64,000 bases of DNA from UBA8949 sp942493365 (GCA_942493365.1 OW818697.1:1178001-1242000); one strand, 5' to 3'. Positions 15,585 through 23,926 are shown, counted from the stretch's first letter. Notes: generated from the letters alone by a model not told the origin. Numbers and translations are program-made.

Positions 15585-17837
15585 ATGAGTTTTTTGACCA
15601 AAATAACGCATGTTACAACCCATCAACGGCTGATTCGGTTCATGCTGATCTGGCTGGCTGTTTTTTATGCTGTATTTAGCCTTTGGGCTGGGATTTTGAT
15701 GCTCGACAATCTAGAACGTTCAATGATCAGCGAAAACAAACGCCTGGTTAGCCAGACTGAGCGTCAGATTGATTTAATCAACACGCAAATCCAGGAAATC
15801 AGCACGCAGATTATCCAGGATCGCGTGATTTCCACCTATCAGAACGAACGCGAAAACTATCTTGATGTGCAGCCGTTGGTGCAGGCATCGCTGCTGAACT
15901 ACGTCAACAGCCATCGCCAGCTGATTCGATACATCGGTGCCTACAATGGCTATCTTGGCACTTACGAGTCGTCAATCGGCACATTGAAGGCCGGCCAGAT
16001 GGGCATGCCGGTCGGCAACAGCCAATTCAGCCTGCGTCCGCGCGAAATCAAGCTGGACCAATCAGCTGCGGCCAATCTTAATAGCGAATTTGCCCGACTG
16101 GTTGTTTTCTACGCCCGTGTTGACAACAACCCACAAAGGACCAATTACGGGCTGGTCGTCATCCATCTGGACGAAACCATCTTTGTTGACATGCTGCAGG
16201 ATTATCCCCATTCCGCCAAAATATACCTGACCGACACCGACGGCATCGTTTATGCCAGCAATCAGCCGGACGCTTTCATTACTGATTTAAGCTACGGCAG
16301 TTACCCGGAAATCTTCCAAAATCCCAGTGGATCCGACAACACAGCCAACGAGGGCATTTTACGCAGCGATAACCTGCTCAACCGCCAGATCACGTACTAC
16401 AAGCGTTCAACCGACAGCGGACTCTACGAAGTGGTGGTGATTGATTCGGCGACGGTCTGGTGGCAGTTTTGGACAGAATTTCTGCCGTTTTTCCTGATCG
16501 GATTGCTGCTGACCGCGCTCGCAGGGTACACCGTCAGGTATTTAATGACGAAATACTATCATCCCTTTCACAGCCTGATCCGACAGGTTTCGGGTGAAAA
16601 CGAAGTCGTTGTGGATGAATACGCCACCATCCATCGGGCTCTGATCCTCGGCGATCAGGCCAGCCGCATTGCCCGCGAAAAATACCTCTATGACCTGATG
16701 CTGGGCAATCCCAACCATGAGGACGCAGAACGAATCAAAAAACTGCTGGCTGAATTCGAAGCCAAGGCATTTTTGTTGGTAATAGGCCGCTTTGACGGGT
16801 ATGGAAATCTATCCGAACTGCATACCAATGCCCTCGACAGTTTCCGCTTTGCGATCATTAACGTGGCGTCCGAACTGCTCGACAGCCTCTGCCCATCAAC
16901 CGGCATTGTCACCAAAAGCAACGAAGTCACGCTTTTACTGTTACTTGACGCGCCCGAAGTGCCACCGGATCTTGAAACCGTTTTGGCCGACGCCCAGGCG
17001 CAAATCAGCCGCTACCTGCCCTTTACCGTCTCTTTTGCCTACCATAGTCCGGTTACCAAACTGGACCAACTCAATGAATCCTACCAACAGACCGTCGCGT
17101 TGTTCAATTTCCGGCTCTATCTTGGATCGAATGCATTGATCAACCATGAAAAATCATTGGTGATCAACAAGAACGTGCGCTATCCGATCATGGCTGAGAA
17201 GCGAATTCTCGAAGCCCTCAACCTGCGCCGGCAGGACCTTTTGCTCGAAGGCATCGACGATTTCATGCTGGCGATCAGCGTCGGCTACTCTCAGCGCACC
17301 CCCAATTATTTCAGCCAGCTGCTGTTTTCCGTCTTCAAGCAGGTGGACAACACCGTCGAGCTTGTCGATTACGATTACGACAACTACATCGAAACCAACG
17401 GTCGCCTGATCCGCGCCGATCAGCTCAGCGAAGCCCGTCAGATTATCGCCCGCTTTTGTCTGGAACTGATGACCATTTCTCAGGAAAAGACCCGCAGCGC
17501 CACGGACGTCAAACACAAACGCCTGCAGGAGGAGCTGGTTCAATATCTAAAAGAAAACATGGCCGATCCCAATCTGTCGCTCGAATCCACATCGGCCCGC
17601 TTCAACCTCTCGACCGGATACCTCGGCAAACTCGTCAAAGCCGCATACGGCGACACCTTCAGTAGCCTGCTGTCCGCCATGCGGTTGGAGAAGGCCGCTG
17701 AACTGCTGCGCACGACCAACCAGCCAGCTTACGCCATCGCCGAGCTCGTCGGTATCCCCAACGTCGCCTATTTTTCCACCCTCTTCAAGCGTCAATTTGG
17801 ACTTTCACCGGCACCCTATCGCGAACGAAGAGAATAA
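15585..17837 (+). CDS. Membrane-anchored AraC-family transcriptional regulator
   Basis: The ~750-residue protein has a membrane helix at about 18-42, an extracellular sensor region to about residue 300, a second helix (FFLIGLLLTALAGYTV), a cytoplasmic linker with a GGDEF-like or coiled region of unknown role, and a C-terminal AraC DNA-binding domain with two helix-turn-helix units (LSLESTSARFNLSTGYLGKL and AYAIAELVGIPNVAYFSTLF). This architecture is common in Bacillota next to sugar ABC operons. It is divergently transcribed from the ABC operon and probably controls it in response to extracellular sugar. ATG 15585 is preferred over the GTG one codon earlier because of the GGTGGTGA upstream. 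Confidence 0.88.
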   Translation: MSFLTKITHVTTHQRLIRFMLIWLAVFYAVFSLWAGILMLDNLERSMISENKRLVSQTERQIDLINTQIQEISTQIIQDRVISTYQNERENYLDVQPLVQASLLNYVNSHRQLIRYIGAYNGYLGTYESSIGTLKAGQMGMPVGNSQFSLRPREIKLDQSAAANLNSEFARLVVFYARVDNNPQRTNYGLVVIHLDETIFVDMLQDYPHSAKIYLTDTDGIVYASNQPDAFITDLSYGSYPEIFQNPSGSDNTANEGILRSDNLLNRQITYYKRSTDSGLYEVVVIDSATVWWQFWTEFLPFFLIGLLLTALAGYTVRYLMTKYYHPFHSLIRQVSGENEVVVDEYATIHRALILGDQASRIAREKYLYDLMLGNPNHEDAERIKKLLAEFEAKAFLLVIGRFDGYGNLSELHTNALDSFRFAIINVASELLDSLCPSTGIVTKSNEVTLLLLLDAPEVPPDLETVLADAQAQISRYLPFTVSFAYHSPVTKLDQLNESYQQTVALFNFRLYLGSNALINHEKSLVINKNVRYPIMAEKRILEALNLRRQDLLLEGIDDFMLAISVGYSQRTPNYFSQLLFSVFKQVDNTVELVDYDYDNYIETNGRLIRADQLSEARQIIARFCLELMTISQEKTRSATDVKHKRLQEELVQYLKENMADPNLSLESTSARFNLSTGYLGKLVKAAYGDTFSSLLSAMRLEKAAELLRTTNQPAYAIAELVGIPNVAYFSTLFKRQFGLSPAPYRERRE

Positions 17838-17840
17838 TTT

Positions 17841-17915
17841 GGGTGAAGGGGTGATGAAAGACGAAAGGTAAAGGATTGATGAAAGGTGAAGGATGAAAAG
17901 TGAAAGATTGCGGAA
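17841..17915. repeat. Heptamer repeat array after the AraC-family gene
   Basis: Units such as GTGAAGG, ACGAAAG, GTAAAGG, GTGAAGG, ATGAAAA and GTGAAAG end at ATTGCGGAAGG, the reverse complement of the TTCCGCAAT border seen at other arrays. A centre of about 65 bp with an imperfect hairpin around CAGGCTTCGCCAG (near 17940) leads to the opposite arm, which IS copy 2 interrupts. Confidence 0.8.
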
Positions 17916-17980
17916 GGAATAATTGCACATTATTATCAGGCTTCGCCAGAATTTATAATGATACAAGTAATTCTTCCACC

Positions 17981-17990
17981 GTCCTTCACC
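17981..17990. repeat. Left part of the heptamer arm interrupted by IS copy 2
   Basis: GTCCTTCACC precedes the CT core. It joins in phase with TCTCCTTTCGTCTTTCAT after the element (19517 onward), giving CCTTCAC, CCTTCTC, CTTTCGT, CTTTCAT. Confidence 0.75.
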
Positions 17991-17994
17991 CTAG

Positions 17995-18000
17995 TATTAT
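17995..18000 (+). promoter_or_regulatory. -10 half of the IS circle-junction promoter
   Basis: TATTAT lies just inside the left end. With TTGACT at 19496-19501 it forms a promoter only when the ends are joined at one CT core: 13 bp of right end, CT and AG make exactly 17 bp. Transcription would start just before the bridge-RNA 5' hairpin. Confidence 0.65.
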
Positions 18001-18001
18001 T

Positions 18002-18220
18002 AAGTAGCGTTATTCAAGTCAGAGTTACAGCAGACTTGTTATAATTCAAGCAGGCGCTGTGGACCGGTTTTTCACCCTACCGCTCGACGGTTTTGCGAAG
18101 ACTCCGGCCACAGCTTTTTGCGAGATTGGTAATTAGTTAGATACCGCCGGACGGTTGATTCCGCACTAGATTCCAGAAGCAGAAAGCCTGTGGGATAGCG
18201 CACTCTTTGTTCGAAGGATG
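18002..18220 (+). ncRNA. Putative IS110 bridge RNA
   Basis: Three structured parts are visible. (1) A 5' hairpin, with CAAGTC pairing with GACTTG, extended by TTAT/ATAA. (2) A target loop: lower stem TGTGG-a-CCGG (18058-18067) with CCGGCCACA (18104-18112), upper hairpin ACCG/CGGT (18079-18082, 18088-18091), left guide TTCACCCT (18071-18078) and right guide GCGAAG (18095-18100). (3) A donor loop: outer stem GG-t-AAT/ATTCC (18128-18133, 18170-18174), the same upper hairpin ACCG/CGGT (18143-18155), left guide TAGTTAG (18134-18140) and right guide ACTAG (18165-18169). The target guides match the heptamer target at both insertion sites; the donor guides match the element's own ends. This follows the known IS110/IS621 bridge-RNA design. 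RNA ends are approximate. Confidence 0.75.
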
Positions 18221-18228
18221 GTGTCAAA

Positions 18229-19408
18229 ATGATTTACGTGGGAATCGATGTCGCCAAGGACAAGCACGACTGCTGCATCCTGGGCGAAAATGGCCTGGTC
18301 GTTCGCGAGACCTTCACCGTCAGCAATTCGCGAGATGGCTTCGACTCGTTGCTGAAGGCGATTCAGAAAACCGCTGATTCAGGGACTGACAACCAAATAA
18401 AAGCAGGACTCGAAGCAACAGGGCACTACAGCGTGAACCTTGTAGCTTTCCTCCGTAGCCGCGGAATCGAGCCTGTGGTCTTCAATCCGTTACAGGTTAA
18501 CCAGTTCCGGAAATCGCAATCACTCAGAAAGACCAAGACCGACAAGGTGGATGCAAAGTGCATCGCAAAGCTGGTTATGACCGCCGATTCAAATCCTGTA
18601 TTTGTATCATACCAAATTCAGGAGCTAAAAGCATTAACTCGAAATCGGCACCGACTTGTTTGCGATCAGAGCCAGCTCAAGCAAAAAATCGCGCGTCTCG
18701 TCGATCTGCTTTTTCCTGAGTTGCGCTCATTTAGCCGTTCCATAAACATTCACTCCTTTCAGGCTATGCTACTCGAACTGCCATGTGCCGCGGCAATTGC
18801 CACCTGCCGCGTCGACCGTCTGACCGCAATTCTGTCCAAGCGATCGCACGGCCGGTTCTCGCGCAACAAAGCACTTGAAATCAAGGCGCTTGCCAAAGAC
18901 TCGATCGGGCTTAACAGTCCCTCGACTGCTCTCGAATTGAAAATGACCTTGCAGCATCTTGAATTCATTCAACAGCAGGTTAGCCAAATTGACCACACTA
19001 TAGCCGAGGCTATCCAAGTCATTCAGACGCCGCTGACGACCATACCCGGCATTGGTGCAACCCTTGCTGCAATTATATTAGCGGAAGTCGGGGACATCTG
19101 GCTTTTCGAATGCTCCGGACAAATTGCAGGCCTTCGCCGGTCTTGAGCCGTCCACTTACCAGTCAGGAAATTTCAGAGGTGACCGCTGCAGGATGGTCAA
19201 GCGCGGATCGCCCTACCTTCGTTGGGCACTAATTCAGGCCGCACGTCTTACCTCCATTTACTGTCCTACCTTTCGAGCCTATCTAGACGGCAAGCTCGCC
19301 CAAGGTAAACACTACAAAGTCGCACTGAGTCACACCGCTAAAAAACTGATTCGCGTCATTTACCATTTGCTGACCACTAACCAGACCTTCGTCAATTCGG
19401 CTTGCTGA
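18229..19408 (+). pseudogene. IS110-family transposase (recombinase), copy 2, one frameshift
   Basis: The first reading frame (18229-19146) has the RuvC-like DEDD domain: D7 in YVGIDVAKD, E62 in GLEATGHY, D105 and D108 in TDKVDAK. It continues to a helix-hairpin-helix-like segment, IPGIGATLAAIILAEVGDIW. The C-terminal transposase domain with the serine motif AGLEPSTYQSG lies in another frame (19124-19408). The shift is near 19105-19125, where the sequence differs from copy 1. Total length, 1180 nt, is 393 codons plus one base. It is either a mutated copy, a sequencing error, or a programmed shift; the last is not usual for IS110. Confidence 0.85.
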
Positions 19409-19423
19409 TCCAGAAATTAAAAT

Positions 19424-19451
19424 CAGGCCTGAACCGCAAAGTTCAGGCCTG
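19424..19451 (+). terminator. Transposase terminator in the right end of IS copy 2
   Basis: CAGGCCTGAAC (19424-19434) and GTTCAGGCCTG (19441-19451) form a perfect 11-bp stem with a 6-nt loop, followed by TTTGG. Confidence 0.6.
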
Positions 19452-19495
19452 TTTGGCTTGTCAAAATTAATATGATTGATTATTTAATTTTGTGC

Positions 19496-19501
19496 TTGAC
19501 T
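19496..19501 (+). promoter_or_regulatory. -35 half of the IS circle-junction promoter
   Basis: TTGACT near the right end points outwards. In the linear insertion it faces the flanking heptamer array and has no -10 at 17 bp (AGTCTT region), so it should be active mainly in the circular form. Confidence 0.6.
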
Positions 19502-19516
19502 AAATATAGTTAGTCT

Positions 19517-19560
19517 TCTCCTTTCGTCTTTCATCTATCCTTCACCTTGCAACTTTCGTT
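19517..19560. repeat. Right part of the heptamer arm interrupted by IS copy 2
   Basis: TCTC then CTTTCGT, CTTTCAT, CTATCCT, TCACCTT: the opposite orientation to the array at 17841. Confidence 0.75.
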
Positions 19561-19568
19561 TTTGCCAA

Positions 19569-19603
19569 TAAAAAAAGAGCCGCGACAACTGCCGCGGCCT
19601 TTT
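19569..19603 (-). terminator. Terminator of the P-loop protein gene
   Basis: On the minus strand GCCGCG pairs with CGCGGC across an 8-nt loop, followed by TCTTTTTTT: a typical intrinsic terminator. Confidence 0.85.
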
Positions 19604-19623
19604 GAATGCTAGCTCGATCTATG

Positions 19624-20034
19624 TCAACAGTACTTGGCGATGCCCTCGGGCAGACGATCGGGTTCGGCACTGAGCATAATCATAACTTTGAAATTGTTCT
19701 TGGAGGAGAAGGTGTCCAGCTCGGCCAGGAAACTCTCAAGATTGATCAGATTGGAGTCACCGGTGATTTTGCCGATGCTGTCAATGTAGATGTGCGTCAA
19801 GTCATAATCCTTGGCGCTGATGCCGGCGATAAAACTGAGAAGCTCGCTGTATCCTTTGACCGGATACTCCGTGATATCGATGAGACGGATTTTGTACTTG
19901 ACCATTCGGTCCAAACGTTGCCCGACTTCGATGCATACCACATTCGTTAAGTCACTGTTGGCCTGCGTGTTCAGGTCATCCACCAATCGCGCGGTCTTGC
20001 CGCAACCTTTTCCACCAACAATTACCTGGATCAT
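19624..20034 (-). CDS. Small P-loop ATPase-like protein of unknown function
   Basis: The 136-residue protein begins MIQVIVGGKGCGKTARLVDDL, with a clear Walker A motif (GGKGCGKT, residues 7-14). A hydrophobic strand ending in IYIDSIGKI (around 85-92) may be a Walker B equivalent. It is short compared with most P-loop enzymes and resembles conserved clostridial hypothetical proteins. The ATG at 20034 is preferred to an upstream GTG because AAGGGAG lies 8 nt before it. It is a single-gene unit with its own terminator, divergent from the lipid operon. Function unknown. Confidence 0.75.
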   Translation of the reverse strand: MIQVIVGGKGCGKTARLVDDLNTQANSDLTNVVCIEVGQRLDRMVKYKIRLIDITEYPVKGYSELLSFIAGISAKDYDLTHIYIDSIGKITGDSNLINLESFLAELDTFSSKNNFKVMIMLSAEPDRLPEGIAKYC

Positions 20035-20072
20035 AGGCTTCACTCCCTTGCATAATTAATGGGCTTGTTTCT

Positions 20073-20101
20073 ATTGTATCCTACTTGATCTGGCAAATGA
20101 A
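20073..20101 (-). promoter_or_regulatory. Promoter of the P-loop protein gene
   Basis: On the minus strand TTCATT (20101-20096), 17 bp, TACAAT (20078-20073). Confidence 0.5.
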
Positions 20102-20185
20102 GGGCTTGTTTGTTTTTTGACAAAATTTGACAAAATAGGCCATGAACTTTCTATGAACAAGAAAGTGTTTTGTAAGACTAAAACC

Positions 20186-20214
20186 TTGCATTGTATTGAT
20201 GTAAATGATACATT
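20186..20214 (+). promoter_or_regulatory. Promoter of the lipid-acylation operon
   Basis: TTGCAT (20186-20191), 17 bp, TACATT (20209-20214), about 45 bp before the first gene. The surrounding region is AT-rich. Confidence 0.6.
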
Positions 20215-20261
20215 GTTTATGATTTTAAACTGATCTTTTTAGTGAACGGAGGATGAGTAAA

Positions 20262-20561
20262 ATGGATTATATTGCTTATGGTGAAGCGGCATTGAACGTT
20301 CATGATTATGGCAAGGCGCGTAAGTATTTTGGCTATGCCAGACGCGCAAATCCCGAGGACTGGCGGGCATGGTATGGCTTGACAAGGGTGATTACCAAGC
20401 ATTTTACCGTGCATACCGGTGAGAATTGGAAACTATTCTTTGAGACAGCGATCAGACTTTGCCCTGAGACCGAGAAGGGCTGGATGATTGATACCTACAA
20501 CCGTTACCTGGAAGTCAGCAGCACTTATTTGGCGATCAAGCGAAATAACAGGAATATATGA
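20262..20561 (+). CDS. Small TPR-like protein, first gene of the lipid operon
   Basis: The 99-residue protein starts MDYIAYGEAALNVHDYGKA and has one or two TPR-like helical repeats (ARKYFGYARRANPEDWRAWYGL). The ATG at 20262 is chosen because GGAGG (20248-20252) lies 9 nt before it; an ATG at 20253 overlaps that site. The last four bases overlap the start of the ligase gene (ATGA), implying coupling. It may be an adaptor or scaffold for the enzymes that follow; no specific function can be assigned. Confidence 0.7.
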   Translation: MDYIAYGEAALNVHDYGKARKYFGYARRANPEDWRAWYGLTRVITKHFTVHTGENWKLFFETAIRLCPETEKGWMIDTYNRYLEVSSTYLAIKRNNRNI

Positions 20562-22546
20562 GAGGTACATTTGAAAAAGTGCAGCGATTTTTTCGTGTTC
20601 TTGAAAGACTAGAACAATCCGAAAGACGACTATCTGACATTTATTATTGTATGGAACACTTTGATAAGTTTCAGGCGTGCGAGTATCTTGACGAAAACGA
20701 CAGGATCTGCGGAATGACGTTTCATGAAACGCATAGCAAAACTTCAGAATATGCCTATAATATTGACAAATTACTGACCGGGTTTCCCAAAGACAAAGTG
20801 GTAGCTATCAAGCTCCCCAATTCACCGCAATGGGGAATGATCTTTTTTGCGATTTTAATGGCCGGATACCGGCCTTTACTTTTAGATGCCAAAGCCGAGC
20901 CGGCCATCGCGAATGATGTCCTGGGCAAGTGCGCAGCGGTGGCGATCATCACCGATGACGATTCACCTTATGCCATCAAGAAGATCAGCCTGCATGAAGT
21001 CATGCACAAAGGTCGGAAGGGATTCAAGCCGCAGTGGGCCGACCACGTGATCCTCTATACTTCCGGGACGACGCAAACCTCCAAGATTCTTGTCTTTGAC
21101 GGGAAGGCGCTGAGCAATCAGGTCATTTCCGCCAAAAGCATGTACCTGACAACAAACGACATCATGTTCCCGGATTCGGTCGGCCGTCTGAGGATCCTGG
21201 CTCTGCTGCCGTTTCACCACGTCTTCGGATTTGTGGCGGTCTTCTTGTGGTACAGCTTTTTTGGCCGGACGATCGTCTATCTGAACGACATGCTGCCGGC
21301 CACCATTCTCTCGACCTGCAGAAGACTCAAGATCACCCATGTCTATGCCGTGCCGCTGTTCTGGAATCTGATTACCCGCAATGTGCTGAAATCGGCCAAA
21401 GAAACCGGCAGGACAGCGCTTTTCCAGAAAATGATGCAATACAATCTCCAGGAGATTTCCAAAAAAGACGCTGGTCTCGGCGCCTCAAAAATCGTGCGCA
21501 ACAAGGTTCACGCCAAATTGCTGGGACCCCATGTCAAGTACTGCATTTCCGGCGGCGGCAAACTCTCCGAAGAAACCTTGCGCACCATCAACGGGATCGG
21601 TTACCCGCTCTACAACGGCTACGGCATGACCGAAATCGGCGTGACCTCGGTCGAACTGCGCCCGAGCGTCCGAATGCGCATTGCATCAAGCATCGGCCGG
21701 CCACTGTTTGGCGTCGAATACAAGATCGACCCCTTCACGCCGGACAGCCACGACGGCGAGCTCCTGGTCAAGACCGGCACGCTGCACAGCTTTGAGATCA
21801 AGGATGGTAAACCGGTCACCCCCGAGTTGGTTGACGGCTTTTACCGAACCGGTGATATTGCCTCGATTGACGAACGCGGCTATGCCTACATCCATGGCCG
21901 CATCAAGGATATCATCATCAACGCCGACGGCGAAAACATTTACCCGGATGAAATCGAAGAACGTTTCATCAAACTGCCGTACGTCAACCGCTTCTGCGTG
22001 GTTGGCCTTGAGGACAAGCTCAGGAACCGCGAAAAGATCACGCTAATCTTCGATGCAGATACGTCATTCGGCGAAAGGGAAGAAGCTGAACTGGTCAGCG
22101 CCTTCGACGAGATCAATGCCAATCTGGTTTTGGCCAAACGCATTGAAGAAGTCTACTATTCGAAAGCCGATTTGCCGGTTGTCAACACGATCAAGATTCA
22201 AAAAAACGCGCTCAAGCAATCATTGCTTGCCAATCCGGCAAACTTCCGGCAGATCAACATCAACAGAGGATTTGTCAAATTTGACGATCTGGCCGAAGCG
22301 GCATCGCATATTACGGAGCGGGTGACCAAGCTATTCGCCGAAATTTTGAGTTTACCGGTCAACGAAATCACACCGGAAGGCAATTTCAGCGCGGATTACG
22401 GGGGTGACAGCTATTCCTATGCTGAACTTATTGTCAGCATTCATGATGAATTCAACCTCGTCTTGCCCGTCAGTCTATATGGCAAACTGGCCACTGTCAG
22501 AGATTTCACACGGTTCATCATGGATCAACAAAGCACCAATCCATAA
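20558..22546 (+). CDS. AMP-dependent acyl-ACP/CoA synthetase with C-terminal acyl carrier domain
   Basis: The 662-residue protein has an AMP-binding domain: ILYTSGTTQTSKI (ATP-binding motif, about 166-178), YGMTEIGVTS, and TGDIASIDERGYAYIHGRIKD near residue 430. A C-terminal phosphopantetheine carrier domain follows, with Ser618 in YGGDSYSYAEL. It should adenylate a fatty or other carboxylic acid and load it onto its own or another carrier. The next genes encode an MFS transporter and a PlsC-type acyltransferase, which suggests acyl transfer to a lysolipid or another lipid acceptor. Adenylation and carrier domains are clear; the substrate is inferred. Confidence 0.88.
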   Translation: MRGTFEKVQRFFRVLERLEQSERRLSDIYYCMEHFDKFQACEYLDENDRICGMTFHETHSKTSEYAYNIDKLLTGFPKDKVVAIKLPNSPQWGMIFFAILMAGYRPLLLDAKAEPAIANDVLGKCAAVAIITDDDSPYAIKKISLHEVMHKGRKGFKPQWADHVILYTSGTTQTSKILVFDGKALSNQVISAKSMYLTTNDIMFPDSVGRLRILALLPFHHVFGFVAVFLWYSFFGRTIVYLNDMLPATILSTCRRLKITHVYAVPLFWNLITRNVLKSAKETGRTALFQKMMQYNLQEISKKDAGLGASKIVRNKVHAKLLGPHVKYCISGGGKLSEETLRTINGIGYPLYNGYGMTEIGVTSVELRPSVRMRIASSIGRPLFGVEYKIDPFTPDSHDGELLVKTGTLHSFEIKDGKPVTPELVDGFYRTGDIASIDERGYAYIHGRIKDIIINADGENIYPDEIEERFIKLPYVNRFCVVGLEDKLRNREKITLIFDADTSFGEREEAELVSAFDEINANLVLAKRIEEVYYSKADLPVVNTIKIQKNALKQSLLANPANFRQININRGFVKFDDLAEAASHITERVTKLFAEILSLPVNEITPEGNFSADYGGDSYSYAELIVSIHDEFNLVLPVSLYGKLATVRDFTRFIMDQQSTNP

Positions 22547-22576
22547 TTAAATTTTTTGAAGGAGAACGACAAGCTT

Positions 22577-23926
22577 ATGAACAAGATCAAAAAATTTCAG
22601 GAACCGCTATTTGCCCTGGGTGGATTCGGCACGACCTTCCTTTTTACGGTACAATCCACGTATCTGCTGACGCGTTACATGCCATCCGAACGAGACCTGG
22701 GCGCAGGTATCGCGATCTTGCTCGTTCTTCCGGTTCTTTTGAGTATTGTCATGCTGATCGCTCGCGTGATTGACGGCTTCATCGACATCCCGATCGCGGC
22801 GATTGCCGACAAATATTTCGCCCGTCACAACAGTCGCCGCGGCCTGATCGGCTTCGGCATTCTGCCGCTTTTGGCCTCCTTTATCCTGATGTGGCTGCCG
22901 CCCTTTCCGGCCGAGCAGAACGTCCTGAACCTGGTGTGGCTGGCCTTCTTCAGCATCTTGTTCTTCATCACCTACACCTTTGTCACGGTGCCTTATCTGT
23001 CATCCCTTTCGGATATCGTCAGCGACAAACAATCCAGAATCCGCGTCGCCAGTTGGCAGGCCTTTTTCAATACCATTGGCTACTCCCTGGCCTATACCGT
23101 GATCCCGATTCTCCGCGATGTTTTCAGCGACGACAGCGCCACATCCTTGCAGAACGGCATCACCAAGACCGCCCTGATTCTTTCGCCGCTGATCCTGACC
23201 ATGTTCATTCCGGTTCTGTTTGTTTTCCGCAAGTCCTCTGAGCCGCGTGTCGAGGAACCCAAGGGTGTCGGCTTGGTTGAGAGCTTGAAGACAACCCTGC
23301 AGAACAAGCGCTTCAGACATTATCTCCTCGTCTACTCCTTCAGCTTCTTTGGCCTCCAGTTGTTCCTGGGCGGCATGGACTATATGCACCGCTCAATGAT
23401 GGGCCTGTCCGGCTGGCAGATTGCTGTGGTCAACACAGCTGCCTTCGCCCCGGTGCCGATCATGCTGTTTATCTTTAACAAGATCAATAAAAAGTACGGT
23501 GTGGCTACCGCCATGCGCGTCGCCCTCGTCTGCTTCATGATTGCCATGAGCATCTTCACCCTGGCCTACACCGGCTTTGTCGGAACCAAGATCCCGCTGT
23601 ATCTGGGCCTGGCTGCCAGCACCTTCGGCAGCTTTGCCATCGGCGCGTTCTTCACCATCCCGTATGCCATGCCGGCCCAGCTGGCAGCCGAAGAGACACA
23701 ATTGACGGGCGTTAACCGTGCCGGCATGTACTTCGCCGTCCAGGGCCTGGTCAATCAGATTACCGCCGCGATCGCCGGTTCCCTGGTCCTGATCAATGTC
23801 CTGACGATCAAGGTGGGCATCATCGCCGATGGTGCCGTCTTCATTGGCCCGATCGTCATCGTCGCCTGCATCATCTCGTTTATTTTCGCCAAGAATTGGA
23901 AAACAGATTTCGATGGAAAGAAGTAG
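22577..23926 (+). CDS. MFS transporter, GPH-like (MFS_2)
   Basis: The 449-residue membrane protein has about 12 hydrophobic helices. The loop after helix 2 reads RVIDGFIDIPIAAIADKYFARH, the pattern of GPH cation symporters and related lipid flippases (MFS_2/LplT-like); YLSSLSDIVSD follows in helix 5. The start at 22577 was chosen because GGAG lies just upstream; an in-frame TTG at 22556 would include the ribosome binding site. Its position between an acyl-ACP synthetase and an acyltransferase suggests a lysolipid or lipid-precursor substrate, although GPH proteins usually carry sugars. Confidence 0.82.
   Translation: MNKIKKFQEPLFALGGFGTTFLFTVQSTYLLTRYMPSERDLGAGIAILLVLPVLLSIVMLIARVIDGFIDIPIAAIADKYFARHNSRRGLIGFGILPLLASFILMWLPPFPAEQNVLNLVWLAFFSILFFITYTFVTVPYLSSLSDIVSDKQSRIRVASWQAFFNTIGYSLAYTVIPILRDVFSDDSATSLQNGITKTALILSPLILTMFIPVLFVFRKSSEPRVEEPKGVGLVESLKTTLQNKRFRHYLLVYSFSFFGLQLFLGGMDYMHRSMMGLSGWQIAVVNTAAFAPVPIMLFIFNKINKKYGVATAMRVALVCFMIAMSIFTLAYTGFVGTKIPLYLGLAASTFGSFAIGAFFTIPYAMPAQLAAEETQLTGVNRAGMYFAVQGLVNQITAAIAGSLVLINVLTIKVGIIADGAVFIGPIVIVACIISFIFAKNWKTDFDGKK

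Larger units (their letters stand above)
17991..19516 (+). mobile_element. IS110-family insertion sequence, copy 2
   Basis: The element runs from CT core 17991-17992 to CT core 19515-19516 (1524 bp plus the repeated core). Order: 238 bp of 5' non-coding sequence with the putative bridge RNA, a frameshifted transposase (18229-19408), a terminator hairpin and about 60 bp of right end. The bases just outside the core differ from those in copy 1 except for the heptamer-like target, which fixes the ends. There are no terminal inverted repeats. A -35-like TTGACT lies at the right end (19496-19501) and a -10-like TATTAT at the left end (17995-18000); circularisation would join them with a 17-bp spacer. 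Confidence 0.93.

Noticed and set aside
18229..19408. Programmed frameshift as the main explanation for the split transposase
   Set aside because: No clear slippery heptamer with a downstream structure is seen, the local sequence differs between copies, and IS110 enzymes are normally made from one frame.
5994..19516. Classical composite transposon with IS ends acting on terminal inverted repeats
   Set aside because: IS110 elements have no such repeats and use a different mechanism; bracketing by two copies does not show that they move together.
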